Shown here piece after piece: positions 1 through 8,101 of a DNA stretch of 37,372 nucleotides (its first letter is position 1; every line of letters begins with the position of its first letter). A program made the translations under genes and the position numbers. The notes below the pieces were generated by a model. It was not told the origin of the DNA. It saw nothing but the letters and a program-made list of their open reading frames with translations, and did not search any database. Source of the DNA: Salinibacillus kushneri (GTDB lineage: Bacteria; Bacillota; Bacilli; Bacillales; Alkalibacillaceae); the NCBI RefSeq assembly GCF_900111405.1, contig NZ_FOHJ01000018.1:1-37372 (forward strand). Direction: 5' to 3'.

Positions 1-298
1 ACCAATTAAGAATCAAAGGCGGTTCAGTAATGCCAAATTTTCTAGCAACATCTTCAAGGGAATCTCCTGTTCTTACCTTATAGTTTATGACATCTAATTT
101 AAATTGAACAGGATAATTCGTAGATGCTTTTTTAGTAGTCAAACCCTGTTCCCCAAACTGTCGGAAAGCACTGACCCATTTTCTTATATTGGTTTTACTT
201 CGAATTCCAAATCTTTTAGCCAAGGAAGCATATCCACCTTCTCCAGCTAAATAAGCGTTAACTACATTTTGCTTAAATCCTTCATCATATTTGACCAC
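1..298 (-). CDS. IS3-family transposase OrfA, N-terminal part (runs off window)
   Basis: The first 99 codons of a transposase DNA-binding subunit. The frame starts at a GTG (298-296), six bases after an SD-like GGGGTG. Two helix-turn-helix units are visible. The first is around residues 10-45, with YDEGFKQNVVNAYLAGEGGY followed by LAKRFGIRS and NIRKWVSAFRQFGEQGL. The second begins near residue 65, with QFKLDVINYKVRTGDSLEDV then ARKFGIT. Such paired HTH modules are typical of OrfA of the IS150 group, which makes OrfAB by programmed frameshifting. OrfB is not in the window, so activity cannot be judged. No stop interrupts the visible part. Confidence 0.8.
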   Translation of the reverse strand, partial: MVKYDEGFKQNVVNAYLAGEGGYASLAKRFGIRSKTNIRKWVSAFRQFGEQGLTTKKASTNYPVQFKLDVINYKVRTGDSLEDVARKFGITEPPLILNW

Positions 299-345
299 AA
301 AAAACACCCCAAAAGTTAGAATTAGTTCGTCTAACTTTTGGGGTG
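299..345 (-). terminator. Hairpin at IS end, terminator-like and hiding the transposase RBS
   Basis: Arms 305-320 and 330-345 are a perfect 16-bp inverted repeat (TCTAACTTTTGGGGTG and its complement) with a 9-base loop. On the minus strand the hairpin is followed by six T (304-299) and then the transposase GTG. The 3' arm carries the GGGGTG that would serve as SD. Transcripts entering from outside would therefore either terminate or fold the SD away. Confidence 0.65.
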
Positions 346-745
346 CACATCAGATAATGGTCCTTTCTTTCATGGTACTAAAGCAGAGCTAAAAATTGGA
401 GATTTTTTAGAACCCCAACACTTATCAAATTACCAAGACAAAAAATCTAACTATATATACTTCACTGCAACATTAGATGCTGCTAAATGGGGTGCTGAAT
501 TAGCAACATCTAAATCTAAAGAAAGAATTTACATTGTAGAACCATTAGGTGATTTTGAAAATGATCCGAACTTAACAGACAAAAAATTTCCTGGAAACCC
601 AACACGTTCTTATAGGTCTAAATCCCCTTTGAAAATAATAGCTGAATTAAGTTCATGGGAAAGACATTCCGATGAAGAAATAAATCATATGATTACATCC
701 CTAAAAAAGTTACGTGAACAAGGAAAAGCTATAATATACGATTAA
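338..745 (+). pseudogene. arr: Rifampin ADP-ribosyltransferase Arr, 5' end removed by IS insertion
   Basis: Arr inactivates rifampin by transferring ADP-ribose from NAD to the drug's 23-OH. From codon 350 on the frame matches Arr: GPFFHGTK (histidine of the catalytic triad), IYFTA (tyrosine), ENDPNLT (aspartate) and KKFPGNPTRSYRS. It ends at the usual place, with KAIIYD. Family members have about 12-18 more residues before the GPF(Y/F)HGTK segment. Here these are replaced by IS sequence, and the open frame only extends upstream to a TTG (338) inside the IS inverted repeat, with no ribosome-binding site. All three catalytic residues are kept and there is no internal stop, so the disruption looks recent. 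Low expression from an IS-borne start cannot be excluded. Assignment to Arr is firm; loss of function is inferred. Confidence 0.85.
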
Positions 746-845
746 TCTTCAACATCTATAAAGTCATGACTTAAAAGGACCAAAGATCAATTTTTTACTT
801 TTACAATTAGTTTATTTATTCCATTATCTGGAATAAAATTCACTT

Positions 846-1157
846 TTATCTCGCATTTATTCCCATTAAAACGCCTTGAAAAGTTACTCTCTGATGTAAT
901 TCATTTAGAAATGGTAAAGCTGCAACAATGATCGAGAATGAAGGAAAAATATTCCTACTATTGAAACAATAGATCCAATGATTCCTTCCACTCCAAGGTA
1001 ACTAGAGAAAGTTAATAATGGTCCTGGTACAGCTTATGCCATACCATATCCTGCGGGAACTAATTCTCTCTCAATCATTGGTAATACTACATGTCCGACA
1101 CCAAATACTAGCGATCCAACTCGAAAAAAGATATCAAAAATATTAAGTAAAGGGTTA
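846..1157 (-). pseudogene. chrA: Chromate transporter ChrA remnant
   Basis: Read on the minus strand, three broken pieces match one part of the CHR chromate/sulfate transporter family. From about 1150 comes RVGSLVFGVGHVVLPMIERE then LVPAGYGMA. A TAA stop (where a Q is expected in GYGAAQ) is followed by AVPGPLLTFSSYLGVEGI. After a frameshift near the T-run at about 930, the frame reads PSFSIIVAALPFLNEL and ends MGINA. Roughly ten codons normally found between VPAG and AGYG are missing. Both ends of the gene are gone. The GHVVLP and AVPGPL signatures make the identity safe. With nonsense, frameshift and deletion it cannot be functional. Confidence 0.8.
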
Positions 1158-1238
1158 TCAGATAATCTATTTAACCTTTTACACAAACAGCAGCTATCTT
1201 TATAAACTAATTGTAAAAAAATTGATGAGATTTTACAT

Positions 1239-1265
1239 ACAAAACGTTTTACTTTTCTGTATAAT
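1239..1265 (+). promoter_or_regulatory. acuA promoter with candidate CcpA (cre) palindrome
   Basis: A perfect -10 TATAAT lies at 1260-1265, 45 bases before the acuA start. No good -35 is visible at 16-18 bp. Just upstream is the palindrome ACAAAACGTTTTAC (1239-1252), whose core AAAACGTTTT fits the centre of cre sites (TGWAANCGNTWNCA) but whose outer TG/CA are not matched. CcpA repression of acuABC is known in B. subtilis; binding here is inferred. Confidence 0.4.
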
Positions 1266-1310
1266 AGGAATTAAACAAAAAGAGAGATTTCAACTTTAGG
1301 TGGTGTGGGA

Positions 1311-1952
1311 ATGAATCATGAAAAAACTTATCATTCCACGATAATTAAAACAGAAAAAGAACCCATTACAATTGAAGGCCCACTATCCAGGGATCAATTG
1401 TCTAAATATAAGTTTCATGAAGGGCTAAAGGCTTTTCGCCCTCCTGAAAAACAGTTTGAAGCCTTGTTGGATATTGCAGACTTTGAAGAAGGGCGAATAC
1501 TCATCGCGCGAACCAATGATACCATTATTGCTTATGTTACATTTTTGTATCCAGATCCACTTGAAAGATGGTCGGAGTTTAACATGGAAGACCTATTAGA
1601 GTTAGGGGCTATTGAAGTGGCAGCTCCCTACCGAAAATACAAAATTGGATCAACTCTTCTTAAGGTCGCCATGAAGGATGAATATATGGAGAACTATATT
1701 ATTCTAACAACAGAATATTATTGGCATTGGGACCTAAAAGGAACAGGATTAAGCGTTTGGGATTATCGCTATGTTATGGAAAAAATGATGGGGGCGAGCG
1801 GATTAAAACCTTACCCTACGGATGATCCCGAAATCACCTCTCATCCGGCTAACTGTTTATTAGTTTATATTGGACAAAACGTACCGGATGAGTCCATTAA
1901 AAAGTTTGAGAAACTTAGATTTTTAGGCAGATATCAGCAAAGATGGGTCTAA
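1311..1952 (+). CDS. acuA: Acetoin utilization protein AcuA, acetyl-CoA synthetase acetyltransferase
   Basis: AcuA is a GNAT-fold lysine acetyltransferase that acetylates and switches off acetyl-CoA synthetase (AcsA). The 213-residue product has the family length (about 210). It shows the conserved blocks FRPPEKQFEAL, YPDPLERWSE, the acetyl-CoA loop region YRKYKIGSTLL (about 107-117) and the AcuA hallmark TTEYYWHWDLKG (133-144). ATG 1311 is chosen over the in-frame GTG at 1305 because AGGTGG (1298-1303) is seven bases from the ATG, and the N-terminus then matches B. subtilis (MxHxKTYHS). It is the first gene of acuABC; its stop overlaps the acuB ribosome-binding site. Assignment rests on strong similarity and synteny. 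Confidence 0.95.
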   Translation: MNHEKTYHSTIIKTEKEPITIEGPLSRDQLSKYKFHEGLKAFRPPEKQFEALLDIADFEEGRILIARTNDTIIAYVTFLYPDPLERWSEFNMEDLLELGAIEVAAPYRKYKIGSTLLKVAMKDEYMENYIILTTEYYWHWDLKGTGLSVWDYRYVMEKMMGASGLKPYPTDDPEITSHPANCLLVYIGQNVPDESIKKFEKLRFLGRYQQRWV

Positions 1953-1964
1953 GGAGGGGTATTT

Positions 1965-2609
1965 ATGTTAGTGGAAGAAGTGATGAAGAAGGAAGTGATT
2001 ACACTTCCTTCTCATGCCAGAATTGAAACCGCTTTAAATTTATTAAACAAATATCACATCAGGCATATTCCAATAGTGAATGATGAAAAAGAAATACTTG
2101 GAATTGTTTCCGACCGGGATGTTCGGGATGCCAGTCCTTCAATCTTTGATCAAAATCATTCTAAACAGCTTAAAAATGAAATTCAAACCATTATGTCAAA
2201 ACCTGTCATTACCGTCCATCCTTTAGATTTTGTTGAAGAAGTTGCAGGCATTTTCTATGAAAATGAAATTGCATGTGTACCTGTAACAAAGAACAACAAA
2301 TTAATCGGAATCGTAACAGAAAAAGATGTCCTTTATACACTCATTCAATTAACAGGAATACATGAACAAAGCTCACAGCTTGAAATTAGAGTGGAAGATA
2401 AAATAGGTACGCTTCCTAAAATTACAAACCTTATTGGAGAATATAAAATTAATATTTCCTCCGTTCTCATTTATCCAGACAAGCGGGAACCAAACAAAAA
2501 GATTATTGTATTTCGTATACAAACCATGAATCCAATTCCTGTCATAGAATCGCTAAAGAATGATGATTATGAGGTACTATGGCCAAATATATCCGGGGTG
2601 AAACAATGA
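1965..2609 (+). CDS. acuB: AcuB, CBS-ACT domain protein
   Basis: A 214-residue protein with two CBS domains (about 1-56, with the end motif GIVSDRDVRDA, and 74-130, with GIVTEKDVLYT), followed by a C-terminal ACT-like domain (about 138-210, beginning IRVEDKIGTLPKITNLIG). CBS pairs usually bind adenine nucleotides and ACT domains bind small effectors, so AcuB is thought to be a sensor for the acu system; its biochemical role is not established. A strong AAGGAGGGG precedes ATG 1965, and the acuC start overlaps the stop (ATGA), which suggests translational coupling. No oddities of composition or length are seen. Confidence 0.93.
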   Translation: MLVEEVMKKEVITLPSHARIETALNLLNKYHIRHIPIVNDEKEILGIVSDRDVRDASPSIFDQNHSKQLKNEIQTIMSKPVITVHPLDFVEEVAGIFYENEIACVPVTKNNKLIGIVTEKDVLYTLIQLTGIHEQSSQLEIRVEDKIGTLPKITNLIGEYKINISSVLIYPDKREPNKKIIVFRIQTMNPIPVIESLKNDDYEVLWPNISGVKQ

Positions 2610-3787
2610 AATGTTCTGCAGCCTTCATTTATTCAGATGAATATAAGAAGTATCACTTTCATGCCCAGCATCCTTTCAATCAAAAGCGAGTTGAATTAAC
2701 GTACGACTTACTGAAAGCCTCCAGTGCCTTATCAGATGAACAAATGATTCCGCCCAGAAAAGCCACTGAAGAGGAATTGGAATTATTTCACGATAATTCA
2801 TACATAAATGCTGTAAAAGAAGCAGACGAGGAGGCTTTAGCCGAAGAAAAAGCCATTGAATTTGGATTAGGAACAGAGGATACGCCCATTTTTAAAGGGA
2901 TGCATCAATCCGCATCTCTTATTTCCGGAGGATCACTTGTAGCTGTAGATACTGTATTAACTGGGAAAACCCAACACGCCGTAAATTTAGGTGGCGGGCT
3001 CCATCATGGATTTCAAAGAAAAGCATCAGGTTTTTGCATTTATAACGATGCAGCTATTGCGATTAAATATATTCGCAAACACTACAATTTAAAAGTACTA
3101 TATGTCGACACAGATGCCCACCATGGGGATGGTGTTCAATGGGCCTTCTATGATGATCCAAATGTCTGCACCCTTTCCATTCATGAAACCGGCAGATATC
3201 TATTTCCCGGAACAGGCAATGTTAATGAAAGAGGCTTAAGAGCGGGCTATGGTTATTCGTTTAACATCCCTATAGATGCATTTACCGAGGATGATTCCTT
3301 TTTGGAAGTCTACGATAAAAGCCTTAGGGAAATTACGGAACATTTCAATCCTGATATTATCGTTTCACAAAATGGCGTGGATGCACATGCTTTCGATCCC
3401 TTGACTCATTTATGCGGAACGATGAGAATCTATGAATATATACCAAAATTAGCTCACAATCTAGCACATGAATACTGTAAGGGAAGATGGATTGCTTTAG
3501 GCGGGGGAGGATACGATATTTGGCGTGTTGTTCCAAGAGCATGGGGACAAATTTGGAATGTCATGACCAAAAATCAGACAATTGAAGGTCCTTTACCGGA
3601 AGAATGGATGAATCGAATTCAGCAGAAAACATCTATTATGATCCCAACAACATGGCAGGATGATTACGATATATATAAGCCTATTCCCAGAAAAAATGAA
3701 ATCACTGAAAAAAATGAGCAAACTCTTCGTAAAACCTTAAAATTGATTACCAACCAAAAACGTTATCAAAATGGTTTATTTCACTAA
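2606..3787 (+). CDS. acuC: AcuC, class I-type protein deacetylase
   Basis: AcuC removes acetyl groups from acetyl-CoA synthetase, opposing AcuA; it was first linked to acetoin and acetate use. The 393-residue protein is a zinc histone-deacetylase-family enzyme. Visible residues are the HH pair of the charge relay (133-134, GGGLHHG), the zinc ligands in DTDAHHGDG (D170, H172), D264 in the DAHAFDPL segment, and the active-site tyrosine Y303 in GGGGYD. ATG 2606 overlaps the acuB stop by four bases and has GGGGTG upstream; an in-frame ATG at 2579 would add nine unmatched residues. It is the last gene of the acu operon, ending just before a shared terminator. Confidence 0.95.
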   Translation: MKCSAAFIYSDEYKKYHFHAQHPFNQKRVELTYDLLKASSALSDEQMIPPRKATEEELELFHDNSYINAVKEADEEALAEEKAIEFGLGTEDTPIFKGMHQSASLISGGSLVAVDTVLTGKTQHAVNLGGGLHHGFQRKASGFCIYNDAAIAIKYIRKHYNLKVLYVDTDAHHGDGVQWAFYDDPNVCTLSIHETGRYLFPGTGNVNERGLRAGYGYSFNIPIDAFTEDDSFLEVYDKSLREITEHFNPDIIVSQNGVDAHAFDPLTHLCGTMRIYEYIPKLAHNLAHEYCKGRWIALGGGGYDIWRVVPRAWGQIWNVMTKNQTIEGPLPEEWMNRIQQKTSIMIPTTWQDDYDIYKPIPRKNEITEKNEQTLRKTLKLITNQKRYQNGLFH

Positions 3788-3794
3788 TATGCTT

Positions 3795-3839
3795 AAAAAA
3801 ATCCTCATGACTTTTCCTTCAAGTCATGAGGATTTTTTA
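3795..3839. terminator. Bidirectional terminator between acuC and motS
   Basis: Stem AAAAAATCCTCATGACTT (3795-3812) pairs with AAGTCATGAGGATTTTTT (3821-3838) around a short loop, with a T-run on both strands. It separates the convergent acuABC and motPS transcripts. Confidence 0.9.
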
Positions 3840-3840
3840 C

Positions 3841-4644
3841 TTATTGTGATGGATTATTCTCAGGCTCTAAAATAATGATTTCTACTCTACGATTTTTTTG
3901 CCAATTCTCAGGAGATGAGTTTTCTACTTTTGGTCTGGTATCTGCATAACCAACCGCCTGAAAGCGACTTGGGTTAAGTTCGTTACGATTCGTAATAAAA
4001 CGAATCACACTACTTGCTCTTGCTCCTGAGAGTTCCCAGTTAGATGGATATCGATAAGTCGTTATCGGACGACTATCCGTATGTCCCTCTACCTTTACTT
4101 GATTAGGTATTTGGGTTAATAGTGTTCCAATTTTATTTAGAAAAGGCTTCCCTTCTTCAATAATTTCAGCTTCTCCTGTTTCAAACAATACATTTTCCTG
4201 TAAAATTAATACAACCCCTCGTTCAGTTCGGTTAGCTGAAATGACATCTGATAACCCTTGGTTGGATAAATACTGCTGTACTTCCTCTAGTACCTGGTCA
4301 AGAGAATCTTCAGCCTGCTCTTCATTATTCATTTCTGAGCTATCCTTTCCTTCCTCAGAGGAAGGCATACTGTCCAGTTCACCTGAATTCTGCTGATTAT
4401 CGTTCTCTTCACCTTTTTCAGAAGGATTTTCAGCGGGTATGATAGAAGGTTCCAAATCAAAAATCGCCCGGTCACGATAGGAATCTGAAACCGCCTGAAA
4501 TTTTTTCACATCAATTTGAGACATTGAAAATAGTAAAATAAAAAACACTAAAACTAATGTAATCATATCAGCATAGGTGTTTAACCATTTACTTTTAGGT
4601 GAATCACCCTTCTTTTTTCGCTGCCTTAATTTTTTATAGTCCAT
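3841..4644 (-). CDS. motS: MotS, sodium-type flagellar stator subunit (MotB family)
   Basis: MotS pairs with MotP to form a sodium-driven stator and anchors it to peptidoglycan. The 267-residue product has a basic N-terminus, one membrane segment (about 24-44) starting with the ion-binding aspartate D26 in TYADMITLV, a long acidic linker (about 64-115) and a C-terminal OmpA-like peptidoglycan-binding domain (about 142-260, with VEGHTDSRPI and NRRVEIIIL). ATG 4644 is seven bases from AGGTGAG. An in-frame GTG at 4656 lies inside that SD and is less likely. The start overlaps the end of motP, indicating coupling. MotS rather than MotB is called from the ccpA-motP-motS order and the acidic linker; ion specificity is inferred. 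Confidence 0.9.
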   Translation of the reverse strand: MDYKKLRQRKKKGDSPKSKWLNTYADMITLVLVFFILLFSMSQIDVKKFQAVSDSYRDRAIFDLEPSIIPAENPSEKGEENDNQQNSGELDSMPSSEEGKDSSEMNNEEQAEDSLDQVLEEVQQYLSNQGLSDVISANRTERGVVLILQENVLFETGEAEIIEEGKPFLNKIGTLLTQIPNQVKVEGHTDSRPITTYRYPSNWELSGARASSVIRFITNRNELNPSRFQAVGYADTRPKVENSSPENWQKNRRVEIIILEPENNPSQ

Positions 4645-5464
4645 TGACAGACTCACCTACAAATTGCTGCTCTTTTTCCTCTTCTTCTTCAAGGTCATTC
4701 TTTTGCTCATTAGAAAGAAAAGCACTTAACTTCTCTTCCAGTATTTTCGGGTTTTGACCAGATTGAACACCAATGACTCCTTCAATGACAATTTGTTTTA
4801 AAAAGATTTCTTCATCCGTTTTATTTTCTAATTTACCTGCTAGAGGGGTGAAAACTAAATTAGCCAGCAAAGTACCATAAAAAGTAGTAAGCAATGCAAC
4901 AGCCATACTAGGGCCAATGGTCTCCGGATTCGATAAATTATTAAGCATCAGAACAAGTCCGATTAGTGTACCAATCATTCCCCAGGAAGGTGCATACTCA
5001 CCTGCTTTTTGAAAAATCGCTCTCCCCCTTTGATGCCGTTCTTCCATGGCCACAATTTCTGCATTCATAATATCATTAATAACTTCAGGTTCTATTCCGT
5101 CAATGGCCAATAGTACGCCTTTACGAATGTATGGATCCTCAACCTCATCCACTTCATTTTCCAGCGCAAGTAAGCCTTCTCTTCTTGCCTTTTCTGATAA
5201 TGTTACAAATAATTGGATTAACCCTTTTAAATCGTAGTTATCACTGCGAAAGGCCTCTTTAAACACTTTAAACGTAAGCTTCAAATCCTTTAGACTGAAA
5301 TTAATGAGAATAGCCCCTATAAGGCCACCCAATACAACTAATATGGAAGAGGCTTGTATGAACGAGGAGACACCGCCTATACCACCATTTGTGTAAATGC
5401 CAAAAAGAACCATAGTAAGGCCTATAAAAATACCGATTGGTGTTAAAATATCTTTACGCTTCAT
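4634..5464 (-). CDS. motP: MotP, sodium-type flagellar stator subunit (MotA family)
   Basis: MotA/TolQ/ExbB-family membrane protein of 276 residues, with four predicted membrane segments (about 8-25, 39-57, 158-178, 184-206). The cytoplasmic loop between segments 2 and 3 (about 60-155) carries the charged region that contacts the rotor. The conserved segment 3 motif APSWGMIGTLIG (158-169) and the segment 4 motif GPSMAVALLTTFYGTLLAN are intact. The C-terminus is very acidic (NDLEEEEEKEQQ). It is the first gene of motPS, downstream of ccpA as in B. subtilis, where the pair supports motility at high sodium or high pH. The start has AGGGAGAG upstream. Confidence 0.92.
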   Translation of the reverse strand: MKRKDILTPIGIFIGLTMVLFGIYTNGGIGGVSSFIQASSILVVLGGLIGAILINFSLKDLKLTFKVFKEAFRSDNYDLKGLIQLFVTLSEKARREGLLALENEVDEVEDPYIRKGVLLAIDGIEPEVINDIMNAEIVAMEERHQRGRAIFQKAGEYAPSWGMIGTLIGLVLMLNNLSNPETIGPSMAVALLTTFYGTLLANLVFTPLAGKLENKTDEEIFLKQIVIEGVIGVQSGQNPKILEEKLSAFLSNEQKNDLEEEEEKEQQFVGESVNGL

Positions 5465-5519
5465 AAATCATTCTCTCCCTAATCAAAGACATCTCTTATA
5501 GTCTTTATCGGCATTTCTT

Positions 5520-6515
5520 TTATTTTGTTGAGTTTCTTTCAATTAATCGATGAGGAAGAATGACATTCTGGTCTTCCACTGCTTCTTTATTCATAAATTT
5601 CGTTAATAATCTCATGGAAACTGCTCCAATATCATACATCGGTTGGATAACAGTGGATAAAGTCGGACGAACCATTGTTGCTAAACGAGTATTATCAAAA
5701 CCGATAATCTCTATATCATCTGGAACTTTGTATCCTTGATCCTGAGCACCATGTACAACGCCCAGAGCCATTTCATCCGATGCCACAAAAATAGCAGACG
5801 GTTTTTTATTATGATTTACTAATTCTGAAAACCCATCATGACCTGATTGATATGTATAGTCTCCTCTAAAAATCAGTTCTTCCTCAAATTCTTTACCAGC
5901 CTCTCTTAGTGCTCGCTTGTAGCCATCAACTTTTTGGTTGTTCATTTCCGTATCCAATGGTCCAGAGACGAATCCAATTTGATCGTTACCATTTTCAATT
6001 AATTTAGAAACAGCTTCAAATGCTGCCTGTTCATAATTAATATTTACAGAAGGAATCGTATTCGTTGGATCCAGGGTTGCTGCTAATACTACAGGTACTG
6101 GCGCTGATTGAAATTCCTTAATATGATCCTCTGTAATGTCTCCTCCCATAAAAATAATGCCATCCACTTGTTTCCCTAACATTGTGTTAATAAGATGAAG
6201 CTCTTTATTTTTATTCTGGTCGGAATTGCTTAAAATCATATTATATTTATACATCGTTGCGATATCTTCAATTCCCCTTGCTAATTCAGCAAAGAAAATA
6301 CTAGCGATATCCGGAATAATGACACCCACTGTTGTTGTTTTTTTACTAGCTAGTCCACGCGCAACAGCATTAGGTCTATAGCCTAATTGCTCAATAGCAT
6401 TTAAAACTTTATTTCTTGTAGCTGGTTTCACATTTGGATTTCCGTTCACCACTCTGGAAACTGTAGCCATTGACACATTAGCTTCTCTCGCTACATCATA
6501 TATCGTTACATTCAT
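5520..6515 (-). CDS. ccpA: Catabolite control protein CcpA (LacI/GalR family)
   Basis: Master regulator of carbon catabolite control; with HPr-Ser-P it binds cre sites to repress or activate hundreds of genes. The 331-residue product has the family length. It has an N-terminal HTH ([20 protein letters not shown], residues 4-23), the hinge helix region (about 47-57, [11 protein letters not shown]), and a periplasmic-binding-protein-like effector domain starting [12 protein letters not shown] strong AAGGAGG precedes the ATG. A terminator separates it from upstream aroA, so it probably has its own promoter. motP lies 55 bases downstream with no clear terminator between, so cotranscription with motPS is likely. 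Nearby acuABC is a classic target. Confidence 0.97.
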   Translation of the reverse strand: MNVTIYDVAREANVSMATVSRVVNGNPNVKPATRNKVLNAIEQLGYRPNAVARGLASKKTTTVGVIIPDIASIFFAELARGIEDIATMYKYNMILSNSDQNKNKELHLINTMLGKQVDGIIFMGGDITEDHIKEFQSAPVPVVLAATLDPTNTIPSVNINYEQAAFEAVSKLIENGNDQIGFVSGPLDTEMNNQKVDGYKRALREAGKEFEEELIFRGDYTYQSGHDGFSELVNHNKKPSAIFVASDEMALGVVHGAQDQGYKVPDDIEIIGFDNTRLATMVRPTLSTVIQPMYDIGAVSMRLLTKFMNKEAVEDQNVILPHRLIERNSTK

Positions 6516-6546
6516 TTTTTATCCTCCTTAAGATACCGATACATTT

Positions 6547-6576
6547 ATTATATATAGATATCATACGATAGATTAA
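6547..6576 (-). promoter_or_regulatory. Possible ccpA promoter
   Basis: On the minus strand a consensus -10 TATAAT (6552-6547) is preceded at 18 bp by a weak -35 TTAATC (6576-6571). It lies about 30 bases before the ccpA start. The rest of 6516-6823 holds only the aroA terminator. Confidence 0.35.
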
Positions 6577-6738
6577 CGTTTCAAGCAATGAAGAAAGGCA
6601 AAAGATGCCCAATCACAATCTATTTTGTCATAAAAATTCCATAAACATTCACATTTTCATTCAATATATAGAATATTTAGTAATCCTCTTAGGTTAGCTC
6701 CAATTTTCCAATTCAGGGTAACAAAGGGGAGCATAAAT

Positions 6739-6787
6739 ATACAATAAAATAGAACCTTCCCCACTATCCCCATAGAGAGAAGGTTCT
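6739..6787 (-). terminator. Terminator downstream of aroA
   Basis: On the minus strand AGAACCTTC (6787-6779) pairs with GAAGGTTCT (6759-6751). The pairing can be extended inward with a bulge, and it is followed by the T-rich ATTTTATT. It isolates ccpA from aroA. Confidence 0.7.
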
Positions 6788-6823
6788 ACCTAAGTATTCC
6801 TGATTAACTATACTAACTCCTTT

Positions 6824-7894
6824 TTATCGCTGTTCCATCTTCTTTAACTCCGACATAAAGGATTCAAACGTAGGAATATCCATTTGCTGTTGAGAATCAG
6901 ATAACGCTACAGCCGGATCTGGATGTACTTCAGCCATTACCCCGTCAGCACCGATAGCTACTGCTGCTTTGGCTGCTGGTAATAATAAATCTCGACGACC
7001 AGTAGAATGGGTTACATCAACAAAAACTGGTAAATGTGTTTCCTTTTTCAGAATCGGTACAGCAGAAATGTCTAATGTGTTACGTGTTGCACGTTCATAG
7101 GTACGAATACCTCGTTCACAGAGAATAATATTTTCATTCCCTTGTGAAATAATATATTCAGCTGCATTTATAAATTCAGAGACTTGCGCTGCTAATCCTC
7201 TTTTTAGTAACACCGGTTTGTTCACTGACCCTGCTGCTTTCAGCAATTCGAAGTTTTGCATGTTTCTTGCTCCAAGCTGAATTACGTCAATATATTCACA
7301 AGCTACTTCAATATCTGCAGGATTTACAATTTCACTAACAACGGCTAAATCGTATTCATCTGCTACCTCTTTTAATATTTTCAACCCTTCTATACCTAAA
7401 CCCTGGAAATCATATGGAGAGGTTCTCGGTTTAAAAGCTCCTCCTCTAAGGAGTGTTAATCCCTGATTTTTAACAGCCTTCGCAACTTCTGCTACTTGCT
7501 CGTAGCTTTCAACCGCACATGGTCCCATCACATAATGTAAGCTACCGTCTCCGATATTTTCACCTTTTATGTTAATTACGGTATCTTCAGGCTTTTTCTT
7601 TCGAGAAACAAGTAATGCCTTACGATGATCATCCTCTTGCAGTTCAAGTGCCATTTTAAAAATTTCTTTAAACAGATGTTCAATCGTTGAATATTCAAAA
7701 GGTCCTTCATGTTCTTTCAGAATTTGATTTAGCATCTCACGCTCTCGTACGGGGTCAAATCGGTTCATTCCATGCTTTTCTTTTACTTCTCCAATCTGCT
7801 GAACAAGCTCTCCTCGCTTATTAATGAGTGATAAGAGATCTAAATTCACCTTATCCAGTTCTTTTCTTAAGTGATCCAACTGTTCATTACTCAC
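6824..7894 (-). CDS. aroA: Bifunctional chorismate mutase / DAHP synthase
   Basis: Catalyses the first step of the shikimate pathway (PEP + erythrose-4-phosphate to DAHP). The N-terminal chorismate mutase domain acts as feedback sensor for chorismate and prephenate. In the 356-residue product, residues 1-85 are the AroQ-type mutase ([10 protein letters not shown], near 44-53). Residues about 100-350 are the synthase, with GPCAVES (124-130, metal-binding cysteine), [12 protein letters not shown] (150-161) and [15 protein letters not shown] 7894 is preferred because GGGGGAA lies six bases upstream and the N-terminus then aligns with B. subtilis; an ATG 15 bases upstream lacks an SD. B. subtilis calls this gene aroA (aroG in other naming). 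It is divergent from the PilM-like gene. Confidence 0.95.
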   Translation of the reverse strand: MSNEQLDHLRKELDKVNLDLLSLINKRGELVQQIGEVKEKHGMNRFDPVREREMLNQILKEHEGPFEYSTIEHLFKEIFKMALELQEDDHRKALLVSRKKKPEDTVINIKGENIGDGSLHYVMGPCAVESYEQVAEVAKAVKNQGLTLLRGGAFKPRTSPYDFQGLGIEGLKILKEVADEYDLAVVSEIVNPADIEVACEYIDVIQLGARNMQNFELLKAAGSVNKPVLLKRGLAAQVSEFINAAEYIISQGNENIILCERGIRTYERATRNTLDISAVPILKKETHLPVFVDVTHSTGRRDLLLPAAKAAVAIGADGVMAEVHPDPAVALSDSQQQMDIPTFESFMSELKKMEQR

Positions 7895-8101
7895 AATCCG
7901 TTCCCCCATTCTTCACATTATTACGCGCAAACCTAGTTTTTTGTTAAAATAGAATTATTAATAGTAGAAGTATATATAAATAATTAGCCATTATTATAAC
8001 GAATGTTTTTGAGATTGTCATTACTGTTTTTTTATTTTTTTCAGAATTATTAAGGATTTATCAGACACTTCCTGAAAGTAGAAGAAAGGAACGGTTTACC
8101 T

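Larger units (their letters stand above)
1..349 (-). mobile_element. IS3-family insertion sequence, one end (partial)
   Basis: The end of an insertion sequence whose body runs off the left edge. The minus-strand terminus reads TGTGCACCCCAAAAGTTAGA, starting at 349. This is the TG...CA type end seen in IS3-family (IS150-like) elements. The transposase OrfA reading frame begins 51 bases inside the end. The junction with chromosomal DNA falls at 349/350, where the interrupted arr reading frame resumes. The other end and any target duplication are outside the window. Confidence 0.8.
746..1304. other. Gene-poor stretch between arr remnant and acuA
   Basis: Apart from the chrA remnant and the acuA promoter region no gene is recognised. 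A short inverted repeat TTATTCC-N7-GGAATAA lies near 813-833. In B. subtilis the divergent neighbour of acuA is acsA; it is absent here. Confidence 0.6.

Noticed and set aside
6571-6584. Possible cre site near the ccpA promoter (GATTAACGTTTCAA)
   Set aside because: Only the central ACGTT and a few flanking bases match the cre consensus; four of the informative positions are wrong.
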